NCBI GenBank assembly: GCA_024277995.1 | Contig: JAJRUD010000134.1 | Span: forward strand, 1 to 52,814 | Length of the DNA stretch: 52,814 bases | Direction of reading: 5' to 3' | Source of the DNA: Chloroflexota bacterium | GTDB taxonomy: Bacteria; Chloroflexota; Anaerolineae; Anaerolineales; E44-bin32 | In this document: positions 15,349-24,676 of the stretch, one piece after another | Position numbering within the stretch: position 1 is the stretch's first letter | Layout: every line of letters begins with the position of its first letter | The notes under the pieces: generated by a model | Told to the model about the DNA's origin: nothing | Seen by the model: only the letters and a program-made list of their open reading frames with translations | Database searches by the model: none | Made by a program: the position numbers and the translations under genes

Positions 15349-15897
15349 TCACTCGAAGACCTCGGCTTCGGTCAGCGCCGCGCCGCGGGCGTCTTTCTCG
15401 GACAATATGGGGGCCTGACCGGGCGGGATGGGCCATTGGACGCCGACGTCGGGGTCGTTCCAGATGAGCGTGCGCTCCCATTGGGCGGCGTAGAAGTCGG
15501 TGACCTTGTACAGCACTTCAGCCCAGTCGCTGAGCACGTAGAAGCCGTGGGCGAAGCCGGGGGGCACCCAGAGCATGTGCATGTTCTCGGCCGAGAGTGT
15601 GACGCCCACCCAGCGGCCGAAGGTGGCCGATCCGCGGCGCAGGTCCACGGCAACGTCGAAGACCTCGCCCACTACGGCCCGCACCAGCTTGCCCTGGGCC
15701 TGGCGGATCTGGTAGTGCAGCCCACGCAGCACGCCGCGTCGCGAGCCGGAATGATTGTCCTGCACGAAGGCGGCCTTGATCCCGGCCTGCTCGAAGCGGC
15801 GCAGGTTGTAGGACTCGAAGAAGAAGCCCCGCGGGTCCTCATATACCTGGGGTTCGACGAGCATGACTTCGGGGATGTCGGTCGGCGTGATCTGCAT
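15349..15897 (-). CDS. rfbC: dTDP-4-dehydrorhamnose 3,5-epimerase
   Basis: Cupin-fold epimerase that inverts C3 and C5 of dTDP-4-keto-6-deoxyglucose. 182 residues, the normal length. Motifs: [11 protein letters not shown] near the N-terminus, the catalytic histidine in RGLHYQ (His61), the segment [14 protein letters not shown], and the catalytic tyrosine region LYKVTDFY (Tyr130/Tyr136). The ATG at 15897 has AGGGAGG directly upstream; the 17 extra residues of the longer open frame are not conserved. First gene of the rfbCBAD operon, about 16 bases after the predicted transcription start. Confidence 0.96.
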   Translation of the reverse strand: MQITPTDIPEVMLVEPQVYEDPRGFFFESYNLRRFEQAGIKAAFVQDNHSGSRRGVLRGLHYQIRQAQGKLVRAVVGEVFDVAVDLRRGSATFGRWVGVTLSAENMHMLWVPPGFAHGFYVLSDWAEVLYKVTDFYAAQWERTLIWNDPDVGVQWPIPPGQAPILSEKDARGAALTEAEVFE

Positions 15898-15919
15898 GGG
15901 CCTCCCTGAGCAGGAAGCC

Positions 15920-15948
15920 ATTGTACTTGGGGGCGTGGGGATTATCAA
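15920..15948 (-). promoter_or_regulatory. Promoter of the rfbCBAD operon
   Basis: On the minus strand, TTGATA (15948-15943) and TACAAT (15925-15920) are separated by 17 bp. Both hexamers match the sigma-70 consensus in five of six positions. Transcription would start near 15913, leaving a short leader that carries the rfbC RBS. Confidence 0.72.
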
Positions 15949-16000
15949 GCGGTCGTGAAGATGTCTCGCGAACCGACCATCCGCCTGTGATGAAGAAGTG

Positions 16001-16064
16001 CTTCCAGCCTGGAAGGGGCGGGCATCCGGCTCACGATGAAGGCTATCGGGGGCAATGTTGCCCC
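16001..16064. promoter_or_regulatory. Two perfect palindromes (operator candidates) in the rfb/response-regulator divergent region
   Basis: CTTCCAG-C-CTGGAAG (16001-16015) is a 15-bp dyad. GGGGCAATGTTGCCCC (16049-16064) is a 16-bp dyad ending five bases before the -35 hexamer of the response regulator promoter. The second is centred about 50 bases upstream of the predicted start, a usual activator position, and also lies upstream of the divergent rfb promoter. Protein binding is inference from symmetry and position. Confidence 0.5.
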
Positions 16065-16069
16065 TTCGA

Positions 16070-16099
16070 TTGACATCAGGCCTTCGGCTATGTTAGAGT
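16070..16099 (+). promoter_or_regulatory. Promoter of the response regulator gene
   Basis: A perfect TTGACA (16070-16075) is followed after 18 bp by TAGAGT (16094-16099), preceded by TG as in an extended -10 (TGTTAGAGT). Expected start near 16106, which leaves a leader of about 165 bases before the coding region. Confidence 0.6.
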
Positions 16100-16149
16100 G
16101 AAGATGCCACAGCACAGGCGGCAATCATCAGAGTAGATCTTGCCTTCTG

Positions 16150-16194
16150 GTCCGTGTCTGAGAGGACTTGCTCCCCTCCACGGACTTCTTGTTT
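16150..16194 (+). terminator. Leader hairpin with U-rich tail (possible attenuator)
   Basis: GTCCGTG (16150-16156) pairs with CACGGAC (16179-16185). After a three-base bulge the stem continues GAG/CTC and GG/CC around a small loop, and TTCTTGTTT follows. The shape is that of an intrinsic terminator but it lies between the promoter and the start of the response regulator gene, so it may attenuate that gene. Confidence 0.45.
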
Positions 16195-16272
16195 ACTCAG
16201 ACTTCTGCACAGCAAACTGTCATCCTGTGTATTGAGTACGTTTCGATGGGCCACGTGCCCTTGAGTGAGGCC

Positions 16273-16932
16273 ATGACGCCGAAGCCACTACGCGTGCTAA
16301 TTGCGGATGATCATCAACTTGTCACCGAGGGCCTGTCGATCGTCCTGGAGCGAGCGGACCTCGATATGGTTGGGGTCGCCCGCACCGGACGCCAGGCCGT
16401 CGCCATGACCATGGATCTGGAACCGGATGTGGTTCTGATGGACATCCGCATGCCAGACATGGATGGATTGCAGGCGCTTGCGGCTATCAAGGCCGCCTGC
16501 CCGCAGGTGCTGGTCATCATCCTGACATCTTATGCCAACCCCGATTATCTGGCGCGGGCCATAGCCATGGGGGCGGATGGCTATCTGACGAAGGACAAGG
16601 ACTCCGCCAACATCCCGGCCGCCATCAAAGCCGTGGCTGCAGGCGAGGCCATCCTAAACCGGGAAGTCCTGCAGATGGCCATGGTCGCGTTGAGCGACAT
16701 CACCTCGCGCATTCCGATGGGGCCGCATGATGAGCGGCCGGACCTGACGGCCCAGGAGCTGCGCGTCCTGACCCTGATCGCCGAAGGATTGGACAACGAC
16801 ACCATCGCCGAAATCCTCTCCGTCACCCGCAACACAGTCAAGACGCACGTTCGCAATCTGTTCACCAAGATCGGCGTTTCGGACCGCACGCAGGCCGCTG
16901 TCTGGGCCATTCGCACCGGTCTGGTCGTATAG
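16273..16932 (+). CDS. NarL/FixJ-family two-component response regulator (orphan)
   Basis: A 219-residue cytoplasmic DNA-binding regulator. The receiver domain (6-125) has the acidic pair Asp12-Asp13, the phospho-acceptor Asp57 in VVLMDIRMPDMDG, Thr85 and Lys107 (GYLTKDKD). The C-terminal LuxR-type HTH (about 155-215) reads LTAQELRVLTLIAEGLDND, then SVTRNTVKTHVRNLFTKIGV. The frame is open further upstream, but receiver domains begin a few residues before the first strand, so I chose the ATG at 16273. No histidine kinase is adjacent. It is divergent from the rfb operon and upstream of the polysaccharide locus, so control of surface sugar synthesis is a reasonable but unproven guess. Confidence 0.93.
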   Translation: MTPKPLRVLIADDHQLVTEGLSIVLERADLDMVGVARTGRQAVAMTMDLEPDVVLMDIRMPDMDGLQALAAIKAACPQVLVIILTSYANPDYLARAIAMGADGYLTKDKDSANIPAAIKAVAAGEAILNREVLQMAMVALSDITSRIPMGPHDERPDLTAQELRVLTLIAEGLDNDTIAEILSVTRNTVKTHVRNLFTKIGVSDRTQAAVWAIRTGLVV

Positions 16933-16965
16933 GAAAAGATCGGCCTGGCGGCCGCTCCGGAAGTT

Positions 16966-17011
16966 CACCCCTGAGGATGAGGAAGAACCATCCCAAGGGG
17001 TGTTTGTTATT
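16966..17011 (+). terminator. Intrinsic terminator after the response regulator
   Basis: CACCCCT (16966-16972) pairs with AGGGGTG (16996-17002), with an inner stem GGATG (16975-16979) / CATCC (16989-16993) and a 9-base loop; TTTGTTATT follows directly. It lies 34 bases after the stop codon, so the response regulator is its own transcription unit. Confidence 0.75.
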
Positions 17012-17391
17012 GGAACAAGCCGTGCCAGAATGTTATTGCTCCCTCATGTCCCGGAAGGGGGCGGTTGATCTGAAGCGAGCGCTGTGCTGAGCCCGATGAC
17101 ATCCGGAGTATCCAGCCCCAGGATCGCGGCTGGGATGGGGCTTGGCAAGACCATCGCTTCAGCCCACCCATGCAGCTGACATCAACCTATATTCCGACGG
17201 GCGCTGCGGAGTGAGTCAAAGCGCTCGAGAGATATCCTGTCCCCCGTTCAGCGTACACTTCGTGGGCCGCTGCCAAAGCATTGGCGACCGCCGACCTGAA
17301 TTGCCGGCACGGCTCCGGGAAATGCAAAGTCGAAGGCGTGGGCAAGGTGTGTGAGCCGCCTTTGATCCCTGTGAGAGGTTGGAGCCTGGTC
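17012..17391. other. Gene-free leader before the NusG paralog
   Basis: This stretch shows no coding frame with family resemblance, and no clear sigma-70 promoter was found by eye. It must contain the start of the polysaccharide transcript, so its long untranslated leader may carry the recruitment site for the NusG paralog. I did not find a match to the E. coli ops core. Confidence 0.4.
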
Positions 17392-17907
17392 ATGGAATCG
17401 AAATGGTATGCCCTGCAAAGCAAGGCTCGCAAGGAGGAGGCGCTTTGGCGGCAGGTCGAGCTGGAGGGGCACGCCTGCTATTATCCCCGCTTTCGCGTCC
17501 ATCCCGTCAATCCCCGAGCCAGGAAGCACCTTCCCTATTTCCCGGGTTATCTCTTCGTTCGAATTGACATCACCGCCATCGGGCTTTCGACCTTCCGCTG
17601 GATGCCCTTTGCACTGGGGATCGTTTGCTTCGGTGGGGAGCCGGCACCGGTCCCCGACTCACTCATAGGGACCCTGCGGCGGCACCTGGATCGCATGGAG
17701 CAGCCTGCTTCGGCCGCAGGACCGGTCTACAACCGCGGCGAGCGCGTGGTGATCCTGGAGGGTCCGCTGGCCGGGTACGAGGCCCTGTTCCAGGCGCACC
17801 TGGACGGTCGCGACCGCGTCAAGGTACTGATCGAATTTCTGGCCGGCAGAGGCGTGCCGGTGGAGCTGGGCGCTTCCCTGATCGAACGCACCTCTCCGCG
17901 TTCCTGA
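17392..17907 (+). CDS. Specialised NusG paralog (RfaH/UpxY-like antiterminator)
   Basis: A 171-residue protein with a NusG N-terminal (NGN) domain: KWYALQSKARKEEALWRQ at the start, LPYFPGYLFVRID near 48-60, and FRWMPFALGIVCFGGEPAPV, typical of the RfaH/UpxY group rather than housekeeping NusG. A KOW-like segment follows (NRGERVVILEGPLAGYEALF). Such paralogs load onto one long operon and prevent early termination; they usually sit at the head of capsule or O-antigen loci, exactly as here. The ATG at 17392 follows GGAG; extra upstream residues in the open frame are not conserved. Not the general NusG, since the secE/rplK context is absent. Confidence 0.9.
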   Translation: MESKWYALQSKARKEEALWRQVELEGHACYYPRFRVHPVNPRARKHLPYFPGYLFVRIDITAIGLSTFRWMPFALGIVCFGGEPAPVPDSLIGTLRRHLDRMEQPASAAGPVYNRGERVVILEGPLAGYEALFQAHLDGRDRVKVLIEFLAGRGVPVELGASLIERTSPRS

Positions 17908-18017
17908 TTTCGCCGTTGGCTCGATCCAAACCCAGGCACCATTGCAAATGTCTCCAGCCCTGACCGCTATGTCGGAAGGGCGGAGCCATGCATTATTCCA
18001 AGCGCGCCTGATGAGAG

Positions 18018-18817
18018 ATGAGGGACCTAATGCAGCCCAGGTCGCCCGATGGCCTGCACTCAGCCAGAAAGTCATTGAGCCTGTACCTTGAGCGCCAGGC
18101 TTCGAGCCCGCCGCGCTACATCCTGGAGCAGAGCCTCTTTGCTCTGGTGGGCTGGATTCCCGGCCTGCCGGGAGTGCTCCTGCGAGGCGTGCTCTATCGG
18201 CTCATCCTGCGAATGCAGGGCTGGGCGGCGATCGAACGCGGGGTGCGCCTGCGCATGGCCGACAGGATCACGCTGGCGCGGGGAGTGTATCTGGACGAGG
18301 GCGTGTACCTGCACGCCTGCCCCAACGGGATCGACCTCGGGCAAGGGACCCTCGTCATGCACGGTGCCGTGCTGCACGTCTACAATTTTCGGGACATCCC
18401 TCATTCAGGCATCCGGGTGGGAAGGGACTGCCTGATCGGCGAATACACCGTCATCCGCGGGCAGGGGGGTGTGCGCATCGGCGATCGAGTCTACACCTCG
18501 CCCCTCGTTCAGATCCTGGCCGTGAACCACGTCTACGATGATCCGCGCCGCTCCTTCGTCGATCAGGGCATCACGGCCGAGGGCGTGGTGATCGAGGACG
18601 ACGTGTGGCTGGGCGCGGGCGCCATCGTTACCGACGGGGTGCGTATCGGCCGCGGCGCGGTGGTGGCCGCCGGGGCGGTGGTGACCAAGGACGTCCCGCC
18701 GCATACGGTGGTCGCCGGGGTCCCTGCCCGCCCCATCAGGCGCATCGAGCCAGAGGAGGGGGCTGCAGGGCAGATCTCGCGACAGGTCTATTACCCGCTG
18801 AGCGAGGAGGGGAGTCC

Positions 18818-18821
<4 letters not shown>
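18018..18821 (+). CDS. Left-handed beta-helix acyltransferase (WbbJ/maltose O-acetyltransferase type)
   Basis: A 267-residue protein: an N-terminal helical part of about 70 residues, then hexapeptide repeats from about 80 to 240 ([60 protein letters not shown]) ending in VPARPIRRI, the usual close of the LbH_MAT_like fold. Members transfer acetyl or similar acyl groups from acyl-CoA to sugars, so decoration of the polysaccharide or its precursor is likely. ATG 18018 and ATG 18030 are both possible starts; the second has a slightly better placed GAGGGA. The stop overlaps the next ATG by four bases (ATGA). Confidence 0.88.
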
Positions 18822-20014
<1,193 letters not shown>

Positions 20015-20066
20015 TGGCCGGCAAGGTTGAGGCGTTCTCGAGAAGAGTGTGGGAGGTGTCTGGGTG

Positions 20067-21731
20067 ATGGGGTCGAGGGACGAATCCGGAGACTGGGTCA
20101 ATCTGGGCACGCGCGCCGCCCCGAAGATGCGCCAGGCTGAGTTTCCCAACGCAGATGCCATCGTGCGCCAGGGCTTATCAGATGGCGCGCGCCCTGAGGG
20201 TGCCGTGGATGTGGTCCTGGTCAATCCGCCGACGCCCGATGGCGGCCTGTGGATCCGCACGCAACACCGCGTGGGCCGCAGGACGCGCGAGAACATGGTC
20301 TGGCCGCAGGTTTCACTGGCCCAGATGGCCGCGCTGCTGCATCCCACTTATACGGTGGCGGTGATCGACGCCAACGCCGAACGCATGGGCTGGGGTGAGT
20401 TCGCGCGGCGTCTCGAGGAACTCGCGCCTTCCTATTATGTGACGCAGGTCACCGGACCCACTCTCGAAAACGACATGTACGGCTGCTTCCTCGCCAAAGC
20501 GCGTGGTGCCCGCACCATTGCCTTCGGTACCCATGTCACTCCCATCCCGCGCGAGACCATGCGGCCCTACCCGGCGCTGGATTTCGTGCTGCTGGGGGAG
20601 CCCGACCTCACGCTGCGCGACCTGATCGATCACCTGGAAGCCAGGGCGGGGGAGCGGCCGGAGGAAGTACGCACACTGTTCGATCGGCACGACCCCGAAC
20701 ACGCGCTTTCGCTGCGCAGCGACCAGGAGCCATTGAATCTGGCCGCGATCAAAGGCCTGGTCTGGCGCGATGACGGAGCGATCATCGTCAATCCATCCAG
20801 GCCCTTCATCCTGGACCTGGACGACCTGCCGCATCCACGCCATGAATTGCTGCCCCTGCTGTCCTATCGCATGCCTCTCATCAAGGGCCCTTTCACGTTC
20901 ATCGTCACCAGCCGGGGGTGTCCTGCCGGCTGCACGTACTGCATCAAGCACGTGAGTTACCAGTACAGCGTGCGGCTGCGTTCGCCAGAGAAGATCATCG
21001 AAGAGCTGTGGATCCTCAAGAGTCTCGGCATCCACAACATCCACATGTACGCCGATCTGTTCACTGTCAACCGCGATCAGGTGATGGCTCTGTGCGAGGG
21101 TATCCTGCGCGAAGGGCTCGACATCCGATGGACCTGCAACAGCCGCGTCGACTACGTGGACGAAGAGATGCTGAGGATGATGAGCCGCGCCGGTTGCTGG
21201 CTCATTTCCTGGGGCATCGAAAGCGGCAACGAACAGATCCTGCGCCGGGCGCGCAAGGGAGCCTATCCCGCCAAGGCGAAACGGGCCCTGCGCTGGGCGC
21301 GTCAGGCGGGCATTAAGAACTGGGGGTATTTCATTATCGGACTGCCCGGGGAGACGGAAGAGACCATTCGCGAGACCATCGATTTCTCCAAGTCCCTGCC
21401 GCTCGATATCGCCCTCTTCCATGTCGCCGCGCCTTATCCGGGCACGCCCTTCTTCTTCGAGGTTGTGAAGCAAGGTTGGTTCAGGGCCGGCACGCGCTGG
21501 GAACAGGTCGACATGGACGGGGGCACGGTGCTGGATTACCCGGGGCTTTCTGCCGAGCGCCTGCTCTACTGGCAGAAGCGGGCCTTTCGCGAATGGGCGT
21601 TGCGCCCCGGCCCCCTGTTCACCTATTTCAAGATGCTCATTTCCGACCCCAGCACGCTGCGGTCGGCCATCGACGTGGGCCTGCAGCACCTGAGTTGGGC
21701 GTCCACGGATTCGGGGCAGTCGGTGGCTTAG
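20067..21731 (+). CDS. B12-binding-domain radical SAM protein
   Basis: A 554-residue protein with an N-terminal cobalamin-binding-like region (about 45-185; VVLVNPPTPDGG, then VSLAQMAALL and TVAVIDANA) and a radical SAM core carrying the 4Fe-4S motif CPAGCTYC (Cys285, Cys289, Cys292). Further core segments are SWGIESGNEQILRRARKG and GYFIIGLPGETEETI. The family includes methylases, cyclases and other enzymes of lipids, tetrapyrroles and sugars; the substrate cannot be told from sequence. Its place between glycosyltransferase and ligase genes suggests modification of a glycan or its lipid carrier. I chose the ATG at 20067; GTG 20064 and GTG 20049 are alternatives. Overlaps the next gene by one base. 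Confidence 0.9.
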   Translation: MGSRDESGDWVNLGTRAAPKMRQAEFPNADAIVRQGLSDGARPEGAVDVVLVNPPTPDGGLWIRTQHRVGRRTRENMVWPQVSLAQMAALLHPTYTVAVIDANAERMGWGEFARRLEELAPSYYVTQVTGPTLENDMYGCFLAKARGARTIAFGTHVTPIPRETMRPYPALDFVLLGEPDLTLRDLIDHLEARAGERPEEVRTLFDRHDPEHALSLRSDQEPLNLAAIKGLVWRDDGAIIVNPSRPFILDLDDLPHPRHELLPLLSYRMPLIKGPFTFIVTSRGCPAGCTYCIKHVSYQYSVRLRSPEKIIEELWILKSLGIHNIHMYADLFTVNRDQVMALCEGILREGLDIRWTCNSRVDYVDEEMLRMMSRAGCWLISWGIESGNEQILRRARKGAYPAKAKRALRWARQAGIKNWGYFIIGLPGETEETIRETIDFSKSLPLDIALFHVAAPYPGTPFFFEVVKQGWFRAGTRWEQVDMDGGTVLDYPGLSAERLLYWQKRAFREWALRPGPLFTYFKMLISDPSTLRSAIDVGLQHLSWASTDSGQSVA

Positions 21732-23548
21732 TGCGCACTGCTGCCGCTCCATTGCCGCTGACCGTCTTCGCCTGCGCGCTCTGGCTGGCTTTTCCCTGGC
21801 TGGGGGGCTGGCCGGTGGCGATCGTGCTTATCCCCTGGGCGGCGCGAGCGTTCTCCGGCCAGCCAACCTTCCCGCTGAAGGCGAGCAGATGGGGGCTGCT
21901 GCTGGTGTTCGCGGCCGCGGCCGCCGTTGGTCTGTGGGCTGCCTACGACCCCGGGGCCGCATGGGACAAATTCTGGGGTCTCCTGCTGGCCGGCCTGCTC
22001 TACGCGGCGGCGGCCGCTCAGGGGTGGCGGGGCCTCCTCCATTTGACATGGGGCATAGCCGTGCTGGCGGCAGGTGTGGGGGTGGTTTTCCTGCTGGGGG
22101 CCGACTGGCAGGCGCAGCCGGCCGATCTCCCGTGGCTGGGTGCGCTGGCCTCGCGATTGACAGCGCTGCGCCCGCCGTGGGCCTGGCCCGCAGTTCAGGC
22201 CAACCTGGCTGGCGGATTGATGGCCGCCTCGCTTCCCTTCGCCTTGGCTCTCACGGTCAGGGCGCGGCGGGACGGCCGCCCGGCGCTCTTCTGGCTGAGT
22301 GCCGCCCTCGCGGCCGTCATCGCCTTCGGACTCATGATGACCAGTTCGCGCGGCGCGTGGTCTGCCCTGGGAGTCGGGCTGGCCTTCGCCGGGCTGTTGG
22401 CCCTGGTCCGCTGGCTTTCACGGCTCGCCGGCACGACGCGGGTCATGCTGGGGACGGCGGCGGTCGGGGTGGTGGTCGTCCTGCTGCTGGGTGGCAGCCT
22501 CGTCGCTCGAGGAGGCCTGGATGGGTTCAGCAGTCGCATGATGGCGCTGCCCAGCATGGCCAGCCGCGGCGAACTGGCACGAAACACCCTGGCCCTGATA
22601 CGCGATTTTCCCTTTACGGGCGGTGGGCTGGCAGCCTTCCCCGGTCTCTATTCCCGCTACATGCTGTCCATCCCCGTCTTCCTTTTTGGGTACAGCCACA
22701 ACCTGTATCTAGACCTGGCGCTGGAGCAGGGCCTGGCGGGGCTTCTGGCGCTATTGGGACTGTATTCCGTCGCGCTCTGGGCGCTGTTGCGGGGGCTGTT
22801 CCGTCAGAAACGGGAAGATGAGGGCGCGGACCTGTTACGGCTGGCGACGATCGCCGGGATAATCACCGTACTGGCACACGGCCTGGTGGATGACCCGTTG
22901 TACGGAATGCGCGGCCTGCCCGTATTGCTGCTCCTTCCCGGCATGGCTGAGGCGCTGGGCCCCGCGGACGATGGCGCCAGGCGGGCGAGCCTCGGCCGGC
23001 GGAGAAGGCCGTCTGGCGGGCGGAGATGGGCCGTCGCTCTGGGCGGTGTGGCGTTGCTCCTGGTGCTGATGCTTGCGCTGGGCCCCAGACGCCTGGCTGC
23101 AGCCTGGCTGGCGGACCTGGGGGGGGTTGAGATGTCGCGCGCGGAGTTGAGGGGTTGGCCTGGTCCGGCTTGGGAAGATAGACGCGACCAGGCCGGGCTG
23201 CAGCGGGCGGAGTCGCTCTTCGAGCGCGCCCTGGTCTGGGATGCGCGCAATCGGACGGCTCATCACCGCTTGGGGCTCATGGCAATGGATGCGCGCGCCT
23301 TCGATAGTGCGGCCGGCCACCTGGAAACGGCGCTCGCCGAAAGTCCGGGACACAGGGGAGTGCGCAAGGTCTTGGGATACGCCTACCTGTGGATGGGAAA
23401 CGAAAGCGATGCCATGGTCTTGCTGGGCGGCCTCCCTGAAGCGGCTCAGGAGTTGCAGGTCTACGCATGGTGGTGGACGACGCAGGGCAGAGACGACCTG
23501 GCCGGATTGGCCTCGCAGGCGGCGGAAAGCGCGGTGCGGGGTCCGTGA
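21731..23548 (+). CDS. O-antigen ligase/polymerase-like membrane protein with C-terminal TPR region
   Basis: A 605-residue protein with about 10-12 membrane helices in the first 420 residues and the Wzy_C/O-antigen ligase pattern: long periplasmic loop, MTSSRGAWSALGVGLAF, and FPFTGGGLAAFPGLYSRY then GYSHNLYLDLALEQGLAGL, where the conserved ligase histidine region lies. The last 150 residues are soluble and helical with two or three TPR-like units (AESLFERALVWDARNRTAHH; AAGHLETALAESPGH). It would join or polymerise glycan units outside the cytoplasmic membrane. The GTG start lies inside the preceding TAG (TAGTG). A second ligase-like gene occurs at 32215. Confidence 0.87.
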   Translation: MRTAAAPLPLTVFACALWLAFPWLGGWPVAIVLIPWAARAFSGQPTFPLKASRWGLLLVFAAAAAVGLWAAYDPGAAWDKFWGLLLAGLLYAAAAAQGWRGLLHLTWGIAVLAAGVGVVFLLGADWQAQPADLPWLGALASRLTALRPPWAWPAVQANLAGGLMAASLPFALALTVRARRDGRPALFWLSAALAAVIAFGLMMTSSRGAWSALGVGLAFAGLLALVRWLSRLAGTTRVMLGTAAVGVVVVLLLGGSLVARGGLDGFSSRMMALPSMASRGELARNTLALIRDFPFTGGGLAAFPGLYSRYMLSIPVFLFGYSHNLYLDLALEQGLAGLLALLGLYSVALWALLRGLFRQKREDEGADLLRLATIAGIITVLAHGLVDDPLYGMRGLPVLLLLPGMAEALGPADDGARRASLGRRRRPSGGRRWAVALGGVALLLVLMLALGPRRLAAAWLADLGGVEMSRAELRGWPGPAWEDRRDQAGLQRAESLFERALVWDARNRTAHHRLGLMAMDARAFDSAAGHLETALAESPGHRGVRKVLGYAYLWMGNESDAMVLLGGLPEAAQELQVYAWWWTTQGRDDLAGLASQAAESAVRGP

Positions 23549-23741
23549 TAGGGAGGGGAGACAACCCGTCCTGGCACGCTTTCCTCGGGCGGCAAAGCTG
23601 ACGGACATCGCCCCGTCAGGCCGGGAGGTTCGCCCGCGGGAGAAGCGAGGCTGATCTCCCCGGGTTTGCGCGGCCTGGCTGGAGAAGTCGTCCCTGGCCC
23701 GATCTCACGGCGTTCGGCTCTCTCTCTGGAGGTAGATGGGC

Positions 23742-24110
23742 ATGAAAACTGCGGTGCTATATATCCTGATCAGCGTCCTGGGCGGCGGCATCGGGCAGAT
23801 CCTGCTCAAACAGGGCATGTCCAGCATGGGCCCGCTTACCCTGGAAGTGGGGCAGATGGGTGCCATTCTGTGGCGGATGGGCACCAATCTCTACGTGCTG
23901 GGCGGGCTGGTGATCTACGGCGCCTCGACGGTATTCTGGCTGAGCGCCCTTTCGCGCGTGGATCTCAGCTTCGCCTATCCCTTTGTGAGCCTGAGCTATG
24001 TGGTCATGTTGATCGCCGCCTGGCAGATATTCCAGGAGGATATATCCGCGCTGCGCCTGTTGGGGACGATGGTGGTTGGGCTGGGCGTCTTGCTCGTCGC
24101 CCGCGGCTGA
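23742..24110 (+). CDS. Small EamA/SMR-type membrane protein (ArnE/ArnF-like)
   Basis: A 122-residue protein with four predicted membrane helices, a single EamA half-unit: LYILISVLGGGIGQILLKQG, GGLVIYGASTVFWLSALSRV, LSFAYPFVSLSYVVMLIAAW, and LLGTMVVGLGVLLVARG. The pattern WLSALSRVDLSFAYPF...SLSYV is typical of small EamA transporters in lipid-sugar loci, such as undecaprenyl-phosphate-aminosugar flippase subunits. It may flip the lipid-linked sugar made by the GT2 at 18818. ATG 23736 is an alternative start; GGAGG lies nine bases before the ATG at 23742. Confidence 0.85.
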   Translation: MKTAVLYILISVLGGGIGQILLKQGMSSMGPLTLEVGQMGAILWRMGTNLYVLGGLVIYGASTVFWLSALSRVDLSFAYPFVSLSYVVMLIAAWQIFQEDISALRLLGTMVVGLGVLLVARG

Positions 24111-24666
24111 ATCGCGGATCGCCGAACGAGATTGGCGCCCCAGGGGTCGACACAGCAAAAAGGCCGCCGCGCGCTGTTGGCGGATGCAGGGCCGGTCTTT
24201 TCGGGAAGGAGTGGCCGCAATCGTGATGAACGTCAGCACGGCAGGAGATTCCGGGTCCTGGCCTGGACGGTCCCCTCCTTCGCGCAGGTCGCCATCGCGC
24301 TGGTGTGAAGGAGGCGCGGGGCGATTGTGCAGATGAGTGCCGATATCTTCCCCACCTGAACGTGCCAAGCCGCAGGTCATCCGATAATACATTGGCGACT
24401 GTGGTTACCTTGAACTGGATCATGACCTGTTCCTGGCGGCCCCCGCGCCTCGGCTGCGGGTCCTTTCCATGATTGGACGCAAGAGTATGGTTCGTGTGCG
24501 GCTGTGTCCGGGCTCGAGCTGGTGGAAGTGGTGGTGTCCTGCCGCCTGCTGGAGCGGCGGCGAACGGCGCAGGCGCCCTGATGCCTGAGTCGATGGAAGT
24601 CGGGCGCGCGCCTGATGAAGGTCGGGCTGGAGAGAAGCATGTCCAGGTGGAGCCCATGTTGAGCCC
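24111..24666. other. Gene-free interval with one terminator-like hairpin
   Basis: No frame here resembles a known gene on either strand; short open frames exist but have atypical composition. It holds the hairpin at 24158-24201 and, at its end, the 11-bp tandem repeat over the next start codon. The interval divides the polysaccharide locus into two transcription units. Confidence 0.5.
24158..24201 (+). terminator. Terminator-like hairpin after the EamA-type gene
   Basis: AAAAGGCCG (24158-24166) pairs with CGGTCTTTT (24193-24201) with one G-T pair. An inner CCGC/GCGG stem shortens the loop. The A-run and T-run flank the GC part, so it could act in both directions. It lies about 50 bases after the stop codon. 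Confidence 0.45.
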
Positions 24667-24676
24667 ATGTTGAGCC
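24650..24676 (+). repeat. 11-bp tandem repeat covering a start codon
   Basis: GAGCCCATGTT occurs at 24650-24660 and 24661-24671, followed by a partial third copy GAGCC. Each full copy contains an ATG. The first ATG (24656) opens a five-codon frame that stops at 24671-24673; the second (24667) opens the acetyltransferase gene. Confidence 0.8.

Noticed and set aside
16168-16272. 35-residue N-terminal extension of the response regulator
   Set aside because: Receiver domains start a few residues before the first strand; the extension would also overlap the leader hairpin and begins with TTG without an RBS.
24076-24336. Small frame after the EamA-type gene
   Set aside because: It begins inside the EamA-type gene, crosses the terminator-like hairpin and has no recognisable domain.
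24473-24673. Small frame upstream of the acetyltransferase
   Set aside because: Composition is atypical, it has no RBS and it runs into the tandem repeat; no resemblance to a family.
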